In this document: one piece after another, positions 1 to 9,992 of the stretch
How positions within the stretch are numbered: the first letter of the stretch is position 1
How the letters are laid out: every line of letters begins with the position of its first letter
NCBI GenBank assembly: GCA_014529385.2
Contig: CM043959.1
Location: 91,181,529-91,245,528 of the forward strand
Direction: 5' to 3'
Length of the DNA: 64,000 nucleotides
Source: Adiantum capillus-veneris
Taxonomy: Eukaryota; Streptophyta; Polypodiopsida; Polypodiales; Pteridaceae
Notes under the pieces: generated by a model
What the model was told of the DNA's origin: nothing
Seen by the model: only the letters and a program-made list of their open reading frames with translations
Database searches by the model: none
Made by a program: the position numbers and the translations under genes

Positions 1-1756
1 CATAGCTACAAAGATGTGAACCGAACGCCGGTAGAGGAGTTTGATTCAGCTACTTTGGCGGGATCCAAATTTCCAGCTTGGTTAGGTAAGCCCAAGGAGT
101 TATGGATGTGTGGAGCCTCGAAATGTGGAAGTCTGAGGCGAGAAGAATATGTTTTAGAAAGGGCTATCGAAGACGAAACTTATATAGGAGAACCCTTTCC
201 AAAGGACACGCTTGAACCATTAGAATGGACACACATTCTAGCAACCCTAGATGTTTTTGCAATTCCGGATGGTCCCACAACAAAATTTTGCGACAAGGAC
301 GGGTACGACGTGGTTCCGTACTTCATGCTGAGAACTACACTCGAAAAAGAAACTGAAAAGAACGATACACTGGAAAAGGAAGATGAAGAAGAGGTGTTTC
401 ACGACATTCCAGATCATCCAGAGTGGGGAAATGAAGCAGACAACGAGTCAACAGACAATTCAAGCGGAAACGAAGAAACTATAACGGATGTCCGATTTTA
501 TGATTTTCGGAACCAAACTAAACAACGCCAGAAACGCTATAGAGGAAAGAGAAAAACAAAGGGGGTTAGAACCAATCCGATGCCTAGAATAAGAGGAAAA
601 AATCAATTCCTAATGCTAGTAAAGGCGGAAGATTGTGTTAAGGACAAGATTTCTGGAAGAATGAGTGGCAATGAGCAAAAGAGCTTACGAAAAGACAAAA
701 GAAGCTCAAGAAATCAAGTTCAAAGGAATGAAACGAAAACTGAAACAGAAAAATCAGAAAAGAACAAGCGCAACAGAGAACACACGGAGTCCAAGTTAGA
801 ACGTAGAAACAAGTACAGAGAGCTCAAGAAAACTCTGAAAGAAGTTTGGACGATAGAAATTGAGACTGGAGAGGACGAAAACGCCAAAATCAAGGAAAAC
901 ATGGATGTTCCCTCTCACTACAGGAAATTCACAATAGAGGATAGGAAGGTGGTATTAACCCAACCTATTCGAGAGAGAAGGGAGAACGAATCTTATGACG
1001 GACCGGAGGATGCAAAAAAAGTTGATTTAGCAGCTCCAGGTGAGACACCTAGACCGATGTACATAGCCACAGATTTGTCTCCAAGCGAGGAAGAGAGACT
1101 TTTGAGTCTTCTCAGGGTCCTTACGAAGATTGTATCTGAGTCGAGAACTGACTGGGACCAGAAGTTGCATTCAACATTATGGGCATATAGGGTAGCATAT
1201 AAAACATCAATAGGAACGACCCCATATAACATGGATTTTGGGCTAAATGCTATCCTACCAATAGAATTCTTGATTTCAACCTTAAGGGTGGCTAAGGATC
1301 TAGAGTGGACAGGGCACGAGCTTTCTGATAGAATAGATGACCTGGAAAAGCTAGACGAGCTTCGCCTAAAAGCAGTAGCTTCTATCTACGCTCAAAAAAG
1401 GCGACAAAAGGAATTTTTTGATAAGCATGTGCGGACTAAAGAGTTTAAGGTTGGGGACTATGTCCTAGTTTACACTATGAAACAGCATGCTAAGAAGCTT
1501 AAAAAGCGAGGGATGGGACCTCTGGTGATTAAAGATCTATCACCAAGTGGAGCCGTCAAGCTTGCTACATTACGGAGAAGAAATGCCCAATTGGATTAGT
1601 GGATGCAGAGTGAAAAGGTATCTTTTGCCGCTAACCCAAGACATGCTTCTCAAAATACATCAAGAAAAGCTGCGTGTCCAGAAAAAGAAAAAGATTGTGG
1701 AGGAAGCGCAAGCCGAGGCGAAGGAAAGAATGGAGAAAAGAAGACTACTGCGTTAG
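1..1756 (+). pseudogene. Internally deleted gypsy pol ending in the integrase C-terminus
   Basis: The frame is open from the left edge to 1599, so the true start lies outside. The first ~340 codons are an acidic and then Lys/Arg/Glu-rich linker that I do not recognise. Around 1056-1130 (RPMYIATDLSPSEEERLLSLL) the protein looks like the region just before gypsy reverse transcriptase. At about 1120-1135 it jumps in frame to integrase (TKIVSESRTDWDQKL, LWAYRVAYKTSIGTTPYNM) and the C-terminal GDYVLVY/KKRGMGPLVIKDL segment. RT, RNase H and the integrase catalytic core are absent. Near 1573 the frame shifts; the tail (GEEMPNWISGC, VKRYLLPLT) continues in the next frame to 1756. The product cannot reverse transcribe or integrate. 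Confidence 0.75.
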
Positions 1757-1807
1757 AAACAGCGCAATGAAGGAGCAATACGAATAAACGCAGTTAGTAT
1801 AACAAAA

Positions 1808-2911
1808 ATGGATAATGACAAAGAAGAACCCATCATTGAATGCAAAGTAGGAACCAACCAAATCAAAGCCAGAGCACTATTGGATTCAGGAGCTCAAACT
1901 AACCTACTTTCACTCAATTTGTATAGACAATTGACAAATGACACTAAATTACAAACTGCCAAGAAAGAGTTAAAGAGTTACTCTGAGAATTCAATCAAAA
2001 CTGTCGGATGCACAGTTTTACATATACAGATTAACCAGTATGTATATCCTCATATGTTTTACGTGGTTGAAGACCAAGCGACACAACATCCATTATTGCT
2101 AGGACAACCATGGCAGAAGCAATACAATGCAATGATTGACTGGAGTTCTAAATCAGTGCTTATCAAATACGAAGGTGAAAGTCAATCAGTTAAGTTCACC
2201 AAAGAAGCAGAGCCAACTCCAAAGGAAGAATCTAAGAACAAAGGTAAACAACAACCAGAGAAAAAGAAGAAGCAATGGCAACCAAAAGTTTCTATACAAC
2301 CGGATTACTCTTCGACGAGGAATTCTCAACATTGCATAAGGAAGACAAGCAATAATATAACAGCTCAACCTTGGGAAAAAACGGAGTCAAAGTTGGTATG
2401 GAGACCAAAAAAGGTTGTGCCAGAGAACACAAAGGTGGAAAACAGAGTCTTCAATACCAGACAACAGAGTGATTCCAGACAATCAAGGACAGTGAAACAG
2501 ATCTGGATTCCAAAGAAGTTCATGACGGCACAAAGCTATAGCAAGAAAATTTGGATCCCAAAGATTTGTAAACAGGAACTCCCTTCAGTACAATCCACGG
2601 AAACTCCTAGGTATTTCAAGGCGAGGAAATCAACACAAAGAACAAAGCAGGTTTGGGTCGCAAAGAGTTTGTGGCAAGCACAAGCGAAGCGGAAGCAGAT
2701 TTGGATTGTGAAAAAGAACAACAAGGTAAAGAAGAATCCATCTACTGATTCTACTACCGAAGTGCCAAAACCAACCCAAAACCCGACCACCAATCCTTCA
2801 ATCAAACAAAGAGCAGCTTTATTGGAAAGACTGTTGTATCATCGCTCTACAATTGCATTGGGAACTTATGACCAAAACAACTACAATGCTTCGCCCACAG
2901 ACACTTCATAG
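1808..2911 (+). CDS. Retropepsin-like ORF with Trp-motif repeats, downstream of integrase
   Basis: ATG at 1808 opens a 367-codon frame 51 bases after the pol tail. Residues ~5-125 resemble a retroviral-type aspartic protease: the active-site motif LLDSGAQTNLL has Asp at residue 26, and a flap/closing segment HPLLLGQPW lies near residues 95-102. Proteases of this fold act as dimers on Gag-Pol, but normally sit before RT. The remaining ~240 residues are basic and low complexity, with six copies of a short motif of the form K-x-[QIV]-W-x-x-K (for example KQIWIPKK, KKIWIPK, KQVWVAK, KQIWIVKK) between about 2270 and 2715. The tail could bind nucleic acid or protein; its function is unknown. No stop or frameshift is visible, in contrast to the pol before it. 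Confidence 0.6.
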   Translation: MDNDKEEPIIECKVGTNQIKARALLDSGAQTNLLSLNLYRQLTNDTKLQTAKKELKSYSENSIKTVGCTVLHIQINQYVYPHMFYVVEDQATQHPLLLGQPWQKQYNAMIDWSSKSVLIKYEGESQSVKFTKEAEPTPKEESKNKGKQQPEKKKKQWQPKVSIQPDYSSTRNSQHCIRKTSNNITAQPWEKTESKLVWRPKKVVPENTKVENRVFNTRQQSDSRQSRTVKQIWIPKKFMTAQSYSKKIWIPKICKQELPSVQSTETPRYFKARKSTQRTKQVWVAKSLWQAQAKRKQIWIVKKNNKVKKNPSTDSTTEVPKPTQNPTTNPSIKQRAALLERLLYHRSTIALGTYDQNNYNASPTDTS

Positions 2912-2932
2912 TCGTCCGGGAGGACTCATACT

Positions 2933-2946
2933 AGGAGGGGGGGAGG
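2933..2946 (+). other. Internal purine run resembling a polypurine tract
   Basis: A 14-base A/G run rich in G lies 22 bases after the retropepsin-like ORF. It looks like a plus-strand primer site, but the bases that follow (a duplicated TATACAGG) do not look like the TG start of an LTR. It may be a central polypurine tract or the scar of an older 3' end. Confidence 0.3.
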
Positions 2947-5672
2947 TATACAGGTATACAGGAGCTACAAAGCAGCTACAAGCGACAAAAACAAAGAAAA
3001 ACAAAAATTATATTACAAGGGCAGTGTCTTACATGATTTTGCAATTTTTATGTTTGATTGCGGATATTGATAATATTTATGCCCTTATATACCTTGTTTT
3101 GCAACAAGAAGAGATCAAATGATGAATTTGGGTCTCTAGACGTGTAAAATATCACTAAATAAGAGTGTTTTTGGAGCTAAAAAGTGGTAATCCAAGTCCA
3201 GAAATCACAAATAAGTGTATATTCATATACACAGGGTTACTAGCTATTTATCGTGTATGTTTGGAATTTTTTGGCTTCAATTTGCTATTTTTCTTTATTT
3301 TTTATGATTTTCTTAATAAAAGTAAAAGAAAAATAAAAAATCAGGTGAAACGAGATCAGAAAAAAGAAAAGAATAGATGGTGATGATCCTAATGACAAGG
3401 GAAACCCATGGTAAAAATTGAGTACAATTCGGGAAAAGTTGCGGAAAGCCCGAAATGACAGAATTTTGGCAAAGTGGACAGATTTCTCAGAAACAAGTCA
3501 AACGGAGTCCAAATTGAGAAATTTCAAATCCTAAAGTGCATTTCACGACGAGATAGGAGCACACATCAAATTTGGTAACAAGTGATCCAGGAAGTCCGAA
3601 GTTAAGTATTTTTCACATCACTTTCAAGCTCATTTCCACTATTACCTTCTTGGAGAGAGCAAAGAGCACATAGGAGCATCCAACCTTCTACAGCCTTCTA
3701 CGACTGCTACGAGAGCTCAGAGGACACCAGACATGACAAGTAGACTCGTTGCCATAAGCTTTTGATGCTTATCATTAACTTTTGTCGCGAAAACTGACCA
3801 AAACCAAGAAACAAGAGCAGACGGGGAATGCGGTAGAATGCTAGGTAGGGACACAAACGCCTAACCAAACCTTGCAAGAACTTATAGGTGGGTTACCCTA
3901 GTATAGAAGATGGGTTTCTAACACTCAAAGCTCGAGAAAGAATGACTGGAAAAACCCTAGGTCAACAGAGCCTGCAAGAGGCAAACATGGAAAAAGTTGT
4001 CGAAACGACACAAAACTTCTCAGGAAGCTTAACAACATCGAGGGCAATGCAACCATGGAGTATCTCCAGGTTTGGACCACCAAAAGTAGGTCGGAAAAAC
4101 CGATTCGGCTACGGACACACAAAGCGTCATTTTGGCATAACGGCTGAAATTGACGACCGAATGAAATGAAACTTCACAAGCAGCTTCAAATATACATGGA
4201 TGACTTATGTTTGCAAGCAAAACCCAAAAGAAAGCTGATTCACTTACCGATGGTGAAAAAGACGCTTTCGGGCAACCAAAAGGAGAAAGATGGAGAACGG
4301 GGAGCCAAAGTCAAGTTCAACCAAATAGATGGCTTCACAACATATCCAATGAGCTGGAAATGCAACTCTCGAGAAGAAAAGTTGAAGAGATTCAACTCCA
4401 AGGCAAAAAGACGACTTCGGAGACTGAAATGCCTATAAGGGGGCTTTTTAGCTAAACTGATGACTTCTTAAGTTGAAAACTAGTTAGCAGGGCTTAGGGC
4501 ACTAGCACAAAGCATTCTTTGCACAAAAAGACCAACATTTCAAGAAAAGACATCATACGCGTATGATGTCTCACAGCATGAATTTCACATCCATTTCAAC
4601 ATTTGAGTGCATAGCCTCATTCCACATGTTAATCACATCCTATGAACCAAGTATCATGAGAATTGGAGTTAGAAAACCCAAGGAAAACCAAAAAGACGCA
4701 AAGTAGACCATAAAATTGATTTTTGGTCCTAATTTTGTCAAAATAACTCCAAACTCATTGAAACTTTGTAGGATTGTTGATTACCACATCTACAAGCTAT
4801 CTGGAACCAAAAAGCACCATTTTGACAAAAAAAAGGCATCATACGCGTATGATGTCTATTTGCACTTACAGAGCCAAAACTGCTCATTTGTCATCATACA
4901 TCCATTATATATATCTAATACATGCTACATATGAAATTTGGAACCATTTGGTCAAGAGGATCACCCCATTAGCCCAATTGAGGGAAAATCCTTCACCTAA
5001 AGCCTATTTTTGGCCCAAATCCAACATACTCAAGTCCAAACCAAGATTTGAGTAGAAACAGTCCTTCACTAGTACATGGGGAGTCCACAGAACCAATCCC
5101 ATGCAAAATTGATGAAAAAGACATCATACGCGTATGATGTCTCCAGAGCCATTTTTAGCCCAAAATCTATCCAAACTTCATAAATCCACTGAATAAGCCT
5201 ATCTAAAGACAAATCCAACCTTATAGAGAAATTTGATCCAACAATACACTAAAAGACATCATACGCGTATGATGTCTCACTATGTGATTTTGGCACCTCA
5301 GGGCTTCAACCACCAAACAGAAGTGATCTACATGCCATTTGAAAGTGAACCACCAAGTTTCATCCAATTTGGATCATAAAATCCAAATCCCTTTCAAAAT
5401 TTTGCCAAGAGCCGGAACTGGACTAAACTGGCCAAAACTTGACCAAATGGGATCCAAAATCAAATCCAAGCATATGATACTCATGTATACACTATCAACT
5501 ACAAGCACAACCAATATGAAGTCATTTTGACACAAAAGACATCATACGAGTATGATGTCTCCAGCATGATTTTGAGCCCATTTTGCATATTTTTTCACCT
5601 ACCTTGCATCCTTAGGCCCTGAATAGCTCATGTTTCAATTTTCAAGTCATTTGGATAATTAAAAGCTTCATT
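2947..5672 (+). other. Non-coding spacer of element 1
   Basis: About 2.7 kb with many stops and no recognisable protein. 3160-3370 is A/T-rich; 3400-4440 is bland sequence with short chance ORFs. 4440-5660 contains the palindrome array described separately, set in sequence with recurring phrases such as CCAAAATC and CATTTTG that suggests old, diverged tandem units. The spacer ends in a pyrimidine stretch and CAG at 5674-5685, which could act as a splice acceptor before the next ORF. Confidence 0.5.
4548..5560. repeat. Array of five near-identical 24-bp palindromes
   Basis: Copies at 4548-4571, 4834-4857, 5119-5142, 5254-5277 and 5537-5560. Each consists of the half-site AGACATCATACG followed by its exact reverse complement with no spacer. 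Copies 1, 3 and 4 are perfect; copy 2 has one change (third base G) and copy 5 one central change (C to A). Start-to-start distances are 286, 285, 135 and 283 bases, close to multiples of ~142. Sequence between the copies is not conserved by eye, so the palindromes themselves have been preserved. Each is preceded by an A-rich run. They could be protein-binding sites or cruciforms, or the conserved core of a diverged tandem repeat. Confidence 0.9.
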
Positions 5673-5726
5673 TTGGCTTTCAGTACTAAAAAGACGCTAA
5701 CTTCTGAAATTGGAGTTACAGGATCC

Positions 5727-8700
5727 ATGGATTCCGCCAAGTCATCGGCAACGAAGAGAAAAAAACCGACAATCAAAGATGCTCTTGCAGAAGCGGAACC
5801 CTTTGACATTCCAGCAGAAACCCTCAAGCCAACCAAAACTTGGGTGGAGGAAGCAGTATTGGAGAAAGAGGGAATAAAGATCTACCAGGGGACTTTCAGA
5901 GATCCTCAAGGGCAAGCGGTGGATGTACCGATGATCCCACAGGAATTGGTAGATTATAGCAGGTCAGAAGACATCAACAGGTACCTAAAAAGGGCAGACT
6001 TGCACAGTTTCTTCACCTCGAGACCATCAGGTGTGGATACAAGAAGAGTGTACGAGTTGGCAACATCCATTCAGAAGGATGGAAAATCCACATTGACAGC
6101 CATGGATGGAGAGAAAGTAGAAGTACAGATCACTCCACAGCTCATTGCAGACGCATTGAAGCTGCACAACAAAGGGAGCTCTGTCAGGGAAAGAAGGGAG
6201 GCCATAGAGGTCTATGGGCCCAAGAAATAGAATGCAACCTATGGAGATATGGCAGACCCAAGAGCGGCAACCCTTTGCCGACTGTACAACCAGTTTCTCC
6301 ATGTTTGCAGTAAAAGACCGCAAAAGTATACGACACCACCCCATGCCATTGCGACCACCATCACATGGGCATTAAAGAGCAATATGCCAAAAGAGGTGAA
6401 TTACGCTCAACACATCCACGAGCAAGTAATTGCCATGCACAACGAGAAGCCAAAGTACATAGGAGGAGCGGAAATTCTGACAAGAATAGCTTATGAAGCT
6501 ATTGGAGCTAGAGATCAATGGCCAAAGGTTCCCTCCCAGAATGAGTGGCTTAGAGAAGCCGACGAGGAGGAAGAACAGCCCGAAGTATCCAAGAGGGCAT
6601 CCACAAGAGCACGCCGGAAACTAGAAATAGTTTCACAACCTGCAGAGGATGTGGACGAGCCTCTTAAGAAGAAACTAAAGAAGAAGGTTGCTCCCAAGCA
6701 AACCAAAAGTCAGAAAGCGGCAAGAGTGGAAAGACTAGTGGAGCAGTTTAGAGCGGAAAGAGCTCTAAAGGGTGACTTTGAAGAAAAGTGGATGCCAGAT
6801 CCCACTAAAGTCGGAACTAGCTCAGCCAGGCCACATATCTATCAATACGATCAATATATTAAAGCTTATGAGGAGTCAGAGGCTATTCTGGAGCAGCAGC
6901 CTATCGAGCCATACACTGAAGAGGAGGTACAGCAATTAAAAGCTGAGCTGAAAAAAGACGGCAAGGGGAAAAGGAAAGTAGATGAGTCTACTAAGCCTCA
7001 AGAGATAGACGGACGAGCCGACAAAGGGAAAGCCAAGGAAGCTGAGGACAGATATCCCTCTTTTACTGATGTACCAAGCCCGAAGAAGACGGAAAAAATT
7101 GTGAAAGAGACCACAGTAGAGGTGGACACAGATGTTATGCAAAAGCCAGAAGCCGAGACCAAAGAAAAGAAGATAGATCCAGTTCAGCAAAAGAGAAATG
7201 ATTATGAGGATCTGGTAGCAATAGGATACACTGAAGAAGAGGCCCTTGAGGCAGTTTATGGGATCACCCTACAAAAACAAGATGAACGGAGAGGGACGGA
7301 GGAAAAGACAAAGAGTAAAAAAGAAAGTGAAGAGAAACTGGACGAACCGAACGTACTAGAAGAGCCAAAGCCATTGGAGGTGGTGGCGGAAAGAGCTTTA
7401 GAGTTGACAGATGATGATGAAAAAGACATGCACATGGTGCATGAACTACTCAACAAGATAAAAGAAAGATCCAAGGCAAAGGAAGTAGAGATGGAGACAG
7501 CCAAACAAAGGGAAGCGGAGTTGCAGAGGAAATTAGAGAATGCTATGGCTGAATCTGAAAGTCATAAAGCATCACTCTATGATGCGGAAAACGAGAGAGA
7601 CGGCTTGATACTCCAGCTAGCCGAGGCTTCAAGAGAAGTAACAAGTGCACAGGAAGCAAGGGAGCGGATAGAGGATGACTTGGAGGCGGCTAAGGATGAG
7701 CTCATTGAGCTAAGGGAGAGAGTCGAGCTCCAAGAAAGAACAATCACTAGACTCAGGACTACCCCTAGAGCTAGCAGAGCAGGAACCGTACAAGAGGGAG
7801 CTATCGTACCAGCTTTGGAAGACCGGGTCCGAAGCTTACAAAGAGAGCTGAGATTAGAGCAAGTGCAAGGGTTGCACATTGCGGAGGGATCATTGGCCGC
7901 AGAGGAGAGGCTCACATTAGAAAATCAAACACTACGGACAGAGAATGAGGCCCTCCGCAAACAGCTCCAAGATCTACAAGAGCAACAAAGAAGAGAGACA
8001 GAGACACCACAAGAAGAATCAGGTGGAGCAGCCATAAAGCTACCAGAAACTGGAGAGGCAACCACAATTGAAGATCCAGACCCATCTCAAGAGGTGGCCT
8101 CGACTTCAAGAATCTCTGAAGAAGAAGAACAAAGGCTCCATGAACAAATAGAAAAGTCAGCAGAGGAGAGTGCCAAGGCGGAAATGGAATGGGACAGGAG
8201 GCTCCTAATCTCCATTAGACTTCAGGGACTAGACACAAAAGTGCTCCATGAACAGTGGATGCAACCCAGCCTGCCTTTCCCTTTGATGAAATTTGAAGTG
8301 CTAAAGACGAAAAAGAGAATAGAGGAGGAGCAGTATGTCGCCCTTTACGAAGGTGACATCACAAAGGAGGAACAATCAAAGAAGATAGTAGATTCACAAC
8401 CTAGATGGAGGAAAGGTTGGCTGAGCAAATACCCAGCCTACCTCATCTACTTGGTGGAGGCACCAAAGGAGATTCGGGAGGATGCAACCTTCTGCCCGGT
8501 GCCAAGAGTCAGAAACTGGAAAGAGCATGGCAGGATTGCAGAAAAGAAGCCAAATTGGCTTAATTATCCCAGGATGCCAGGACCAAAGGCAGGAGAGAGA
8601 ATAGGTAAAGCCTACATGGTGAAAACCCTAACGGGCACCCTCAAGCTCTTTACTGGCTCTCCTGACCTTTCATGTCAGATGCTCAAGAAAATCTGTAGGA

Positions 8701-9002
8701 CTCTCTTAGCTTGCATTGAAGTGTTCGCGCCAGATAAAGCCACGACCTCAAGTCTACTATCGACGGCCGACACAGTGACTGATATGATGTACGATCCTTC
8801 ATTGCAGCCTTCTCCAAAAGTGTTACACCCCCTATACCAAAGGATTATGTTTTTGCCTAGCTTCCACATGCAAACATTCGAAGAAGCTTTCTACACCGGC
8901 TTTTTCACCCACGAAAGCAAAATATTCGGCCCAACCTTGACCATCGGCAACCTACGATACGAATCACATTTGCAGATGCTCAAGACGACAGGACTTTATT
9001 GA
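5727..9002 (+). pseudogene. Long coiled-coil ORF next to the 3' LTR, one in-frame stop
   Basis: One reading frame of ~1,091 codons, interrupted only by TAG at 6228-6230. I chose ATG 5727 (MDSAKSSATKRKKP) because the frame upstream has no ATG. Before and after the stop lies a globular region (ITPQLIADALKL; CRLYNQFLHVC; EILTRIAYEAIG) resembling plant-transposon N-terminal domains only in a general way. Residues ~210-555 are Lys/Glu-rich and low complexity. Residues ~555-770 form heptad-rich coiled coil. The last ~270 residues are again globular (RWRKGWLSKYPAYLIYLVEAP, cut short here) and end 35 bases before the polypurine tract. A related minus-strand relic at 15.9-17.4 kb supports a real, recurrent protein. 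It occupies the place of an additional ORF of Tat-type elements; a structural role is a guess. Confidence 0.6.
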
Positions 9003-9037
9003 CCAAGCATAAAAATCATGTCAGGGACGACATGAAC

Positions 9038-9051
9038 GCGGAGGGGGGGAG
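9038..9051 (+). other. Polypurine tract of element 1
   Basis: The G-rich purine run GCGGAGGGGGGGAG ends directly before TGTTGAG, the start of the 3' LTR. This is the expected plus-strand primer position. Confidence 0.8.
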
Positions 9052-9992
9052 TGTTGAGCCAGCAGAGGATCACACCCACATTTTTGCTCACACTCATCAT
9101 TTTGTAACCATTGATTGTAATAAATGTCTTTCCGACATTAATTTTGATTTGAGCCATTCATTAAGTAACGGGACTCAATTGAGTTTCCAGCTTGTAATCC
9201 CGAAGTAATTTCACTTGCTGATGTAATTAGTTAGAGATGTTCTCACCTCCAAGGCTGAGGTATATAAGCCAAAGTTTTTGTAACCTAAGGGGGATTGAGA
9301 TTTATTAATCAAAGTGAGTTTTTTGAGCGCCGTGACTGTGTCTGAGAGAGAGAGAGAGAGAGAGAGTCTTATCTACTTGCTACGCGAGCTACGGAGCCGC
9401 CATTGGAGAAGCGACACCGCCATTGTGTTAGCAACGGCGAGAGCTACGCACAGATACCAAGAGTGCGCGCTATCGGCTTCTATGTGTGGTAAGTTCCTAC
9501 GAGCTTCAGTGTGAATTTTCTTCCAACTCGTGTGTCGAAATTGAGCGTGCAGCATATCTATAGAACCACAACGAGTAGAGCTACACATTAGTACCATCGG
9601 GGTCAAGTTTCGGTCACTTGTATTTTTCGGCCTGTCTTCATACGCGTTTACCGCACGGAGTGGTTATAGGTTGATTTTGCAGTTCAAGTCTTTAGGGTGT
9701 TGTTCTTACTTAGTGAATAGACTTCCCCTTGAGTTTGAGATCGATTCAATGATTCTAGATCCTGTTTCGTATAGCATTTGTTCGTAGTACGGATTTCAGT
9801 CACTCGCGTATTCTAGAGCTTAGATTTAATTTCCTTAGTAGTGATTGTCATTAGAAGGTCGAGTAGGTGATTTGACACCCACCTAATTGTTTCCATGCGC
9901 CTGCGGGTCAAGCTCCGTCCTCGTCTGACAAATTCTGTTGTTGGTTGAGTTCTCGCTATTTAGCTTCCGCTAGCGGCATATCCGCCTTAACA
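9052..9992 (+). repeat. 3' LTR of element 1
   Basis: 941 bases that start TGTTGAG and end CCTTAACA, giving the usual short inverted TG...CA ends. A TATA box (TATATAAG) at 9261-9268 and a (GA)n run at 9344-9366 lie inside. The start is fixed by the polypurine tract; the end by the abrupt change to gypsy gag-protease sequence from about 9995. No 5' LTR partner is in the window, so age cannot be estimated. Confidence 0.75.
9261..9268 (+). promoter_or_regulatory. Putative LTR promoter TATA box
   Basis: TATATAAG lies 210 bases into the LTR of element 1 and is followed after ~35 bases by the likely transcript start region. It is the standard position for an LTR promoter; activity is not shown. Confidence 0.5.

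Larger units (their letters stand above)
1..9992 (+). mobile_element. Element 1: 3' portion of a Ty3/gypsy LTR retrotransposon with extra ORFs
   Basis: A pol remnant, a retropepsin-like ORF, a palindrome-bearing spacer, a long coiled-coil ORF, a polypurine tract and a 3' LTR follow one another on the same strand with no recognisable foreign boundary between them. The integrase C-terminus resembles plant gypsy elements of the Tat-like group. Extra ORFs and long repeat-bearing 3' regions are known for Tat/Ogre/Retand elements, but the order here is unusual. The 5' LTR, gag and start of pol lie left of the window. That all parts belong to one element is inference: a second purine run at 2933-2946 could mark an older element end, though no LTR is visible right after it. 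Confidence 0.5.

Noticed and set aside
2947-3400. A 3' LTR following the purine run at 2933-2946
   Set aside because: No TG start, no TATA box in place and no matching copy elsewhere in the window; left unresolved.
4548-5560. Palindrome array read as a CRISPR array
   Set aside because: Spacing is ~135-286 bp and irregular, there are no uniform spacers and no cas genes, and the host is a plant.
9314-9606. Short ORFs on both strands in the LTR of element 1
   Set aside because: They lie downstream of the TATA box in transcript-leader LTR sequence and have no recognisable domain.
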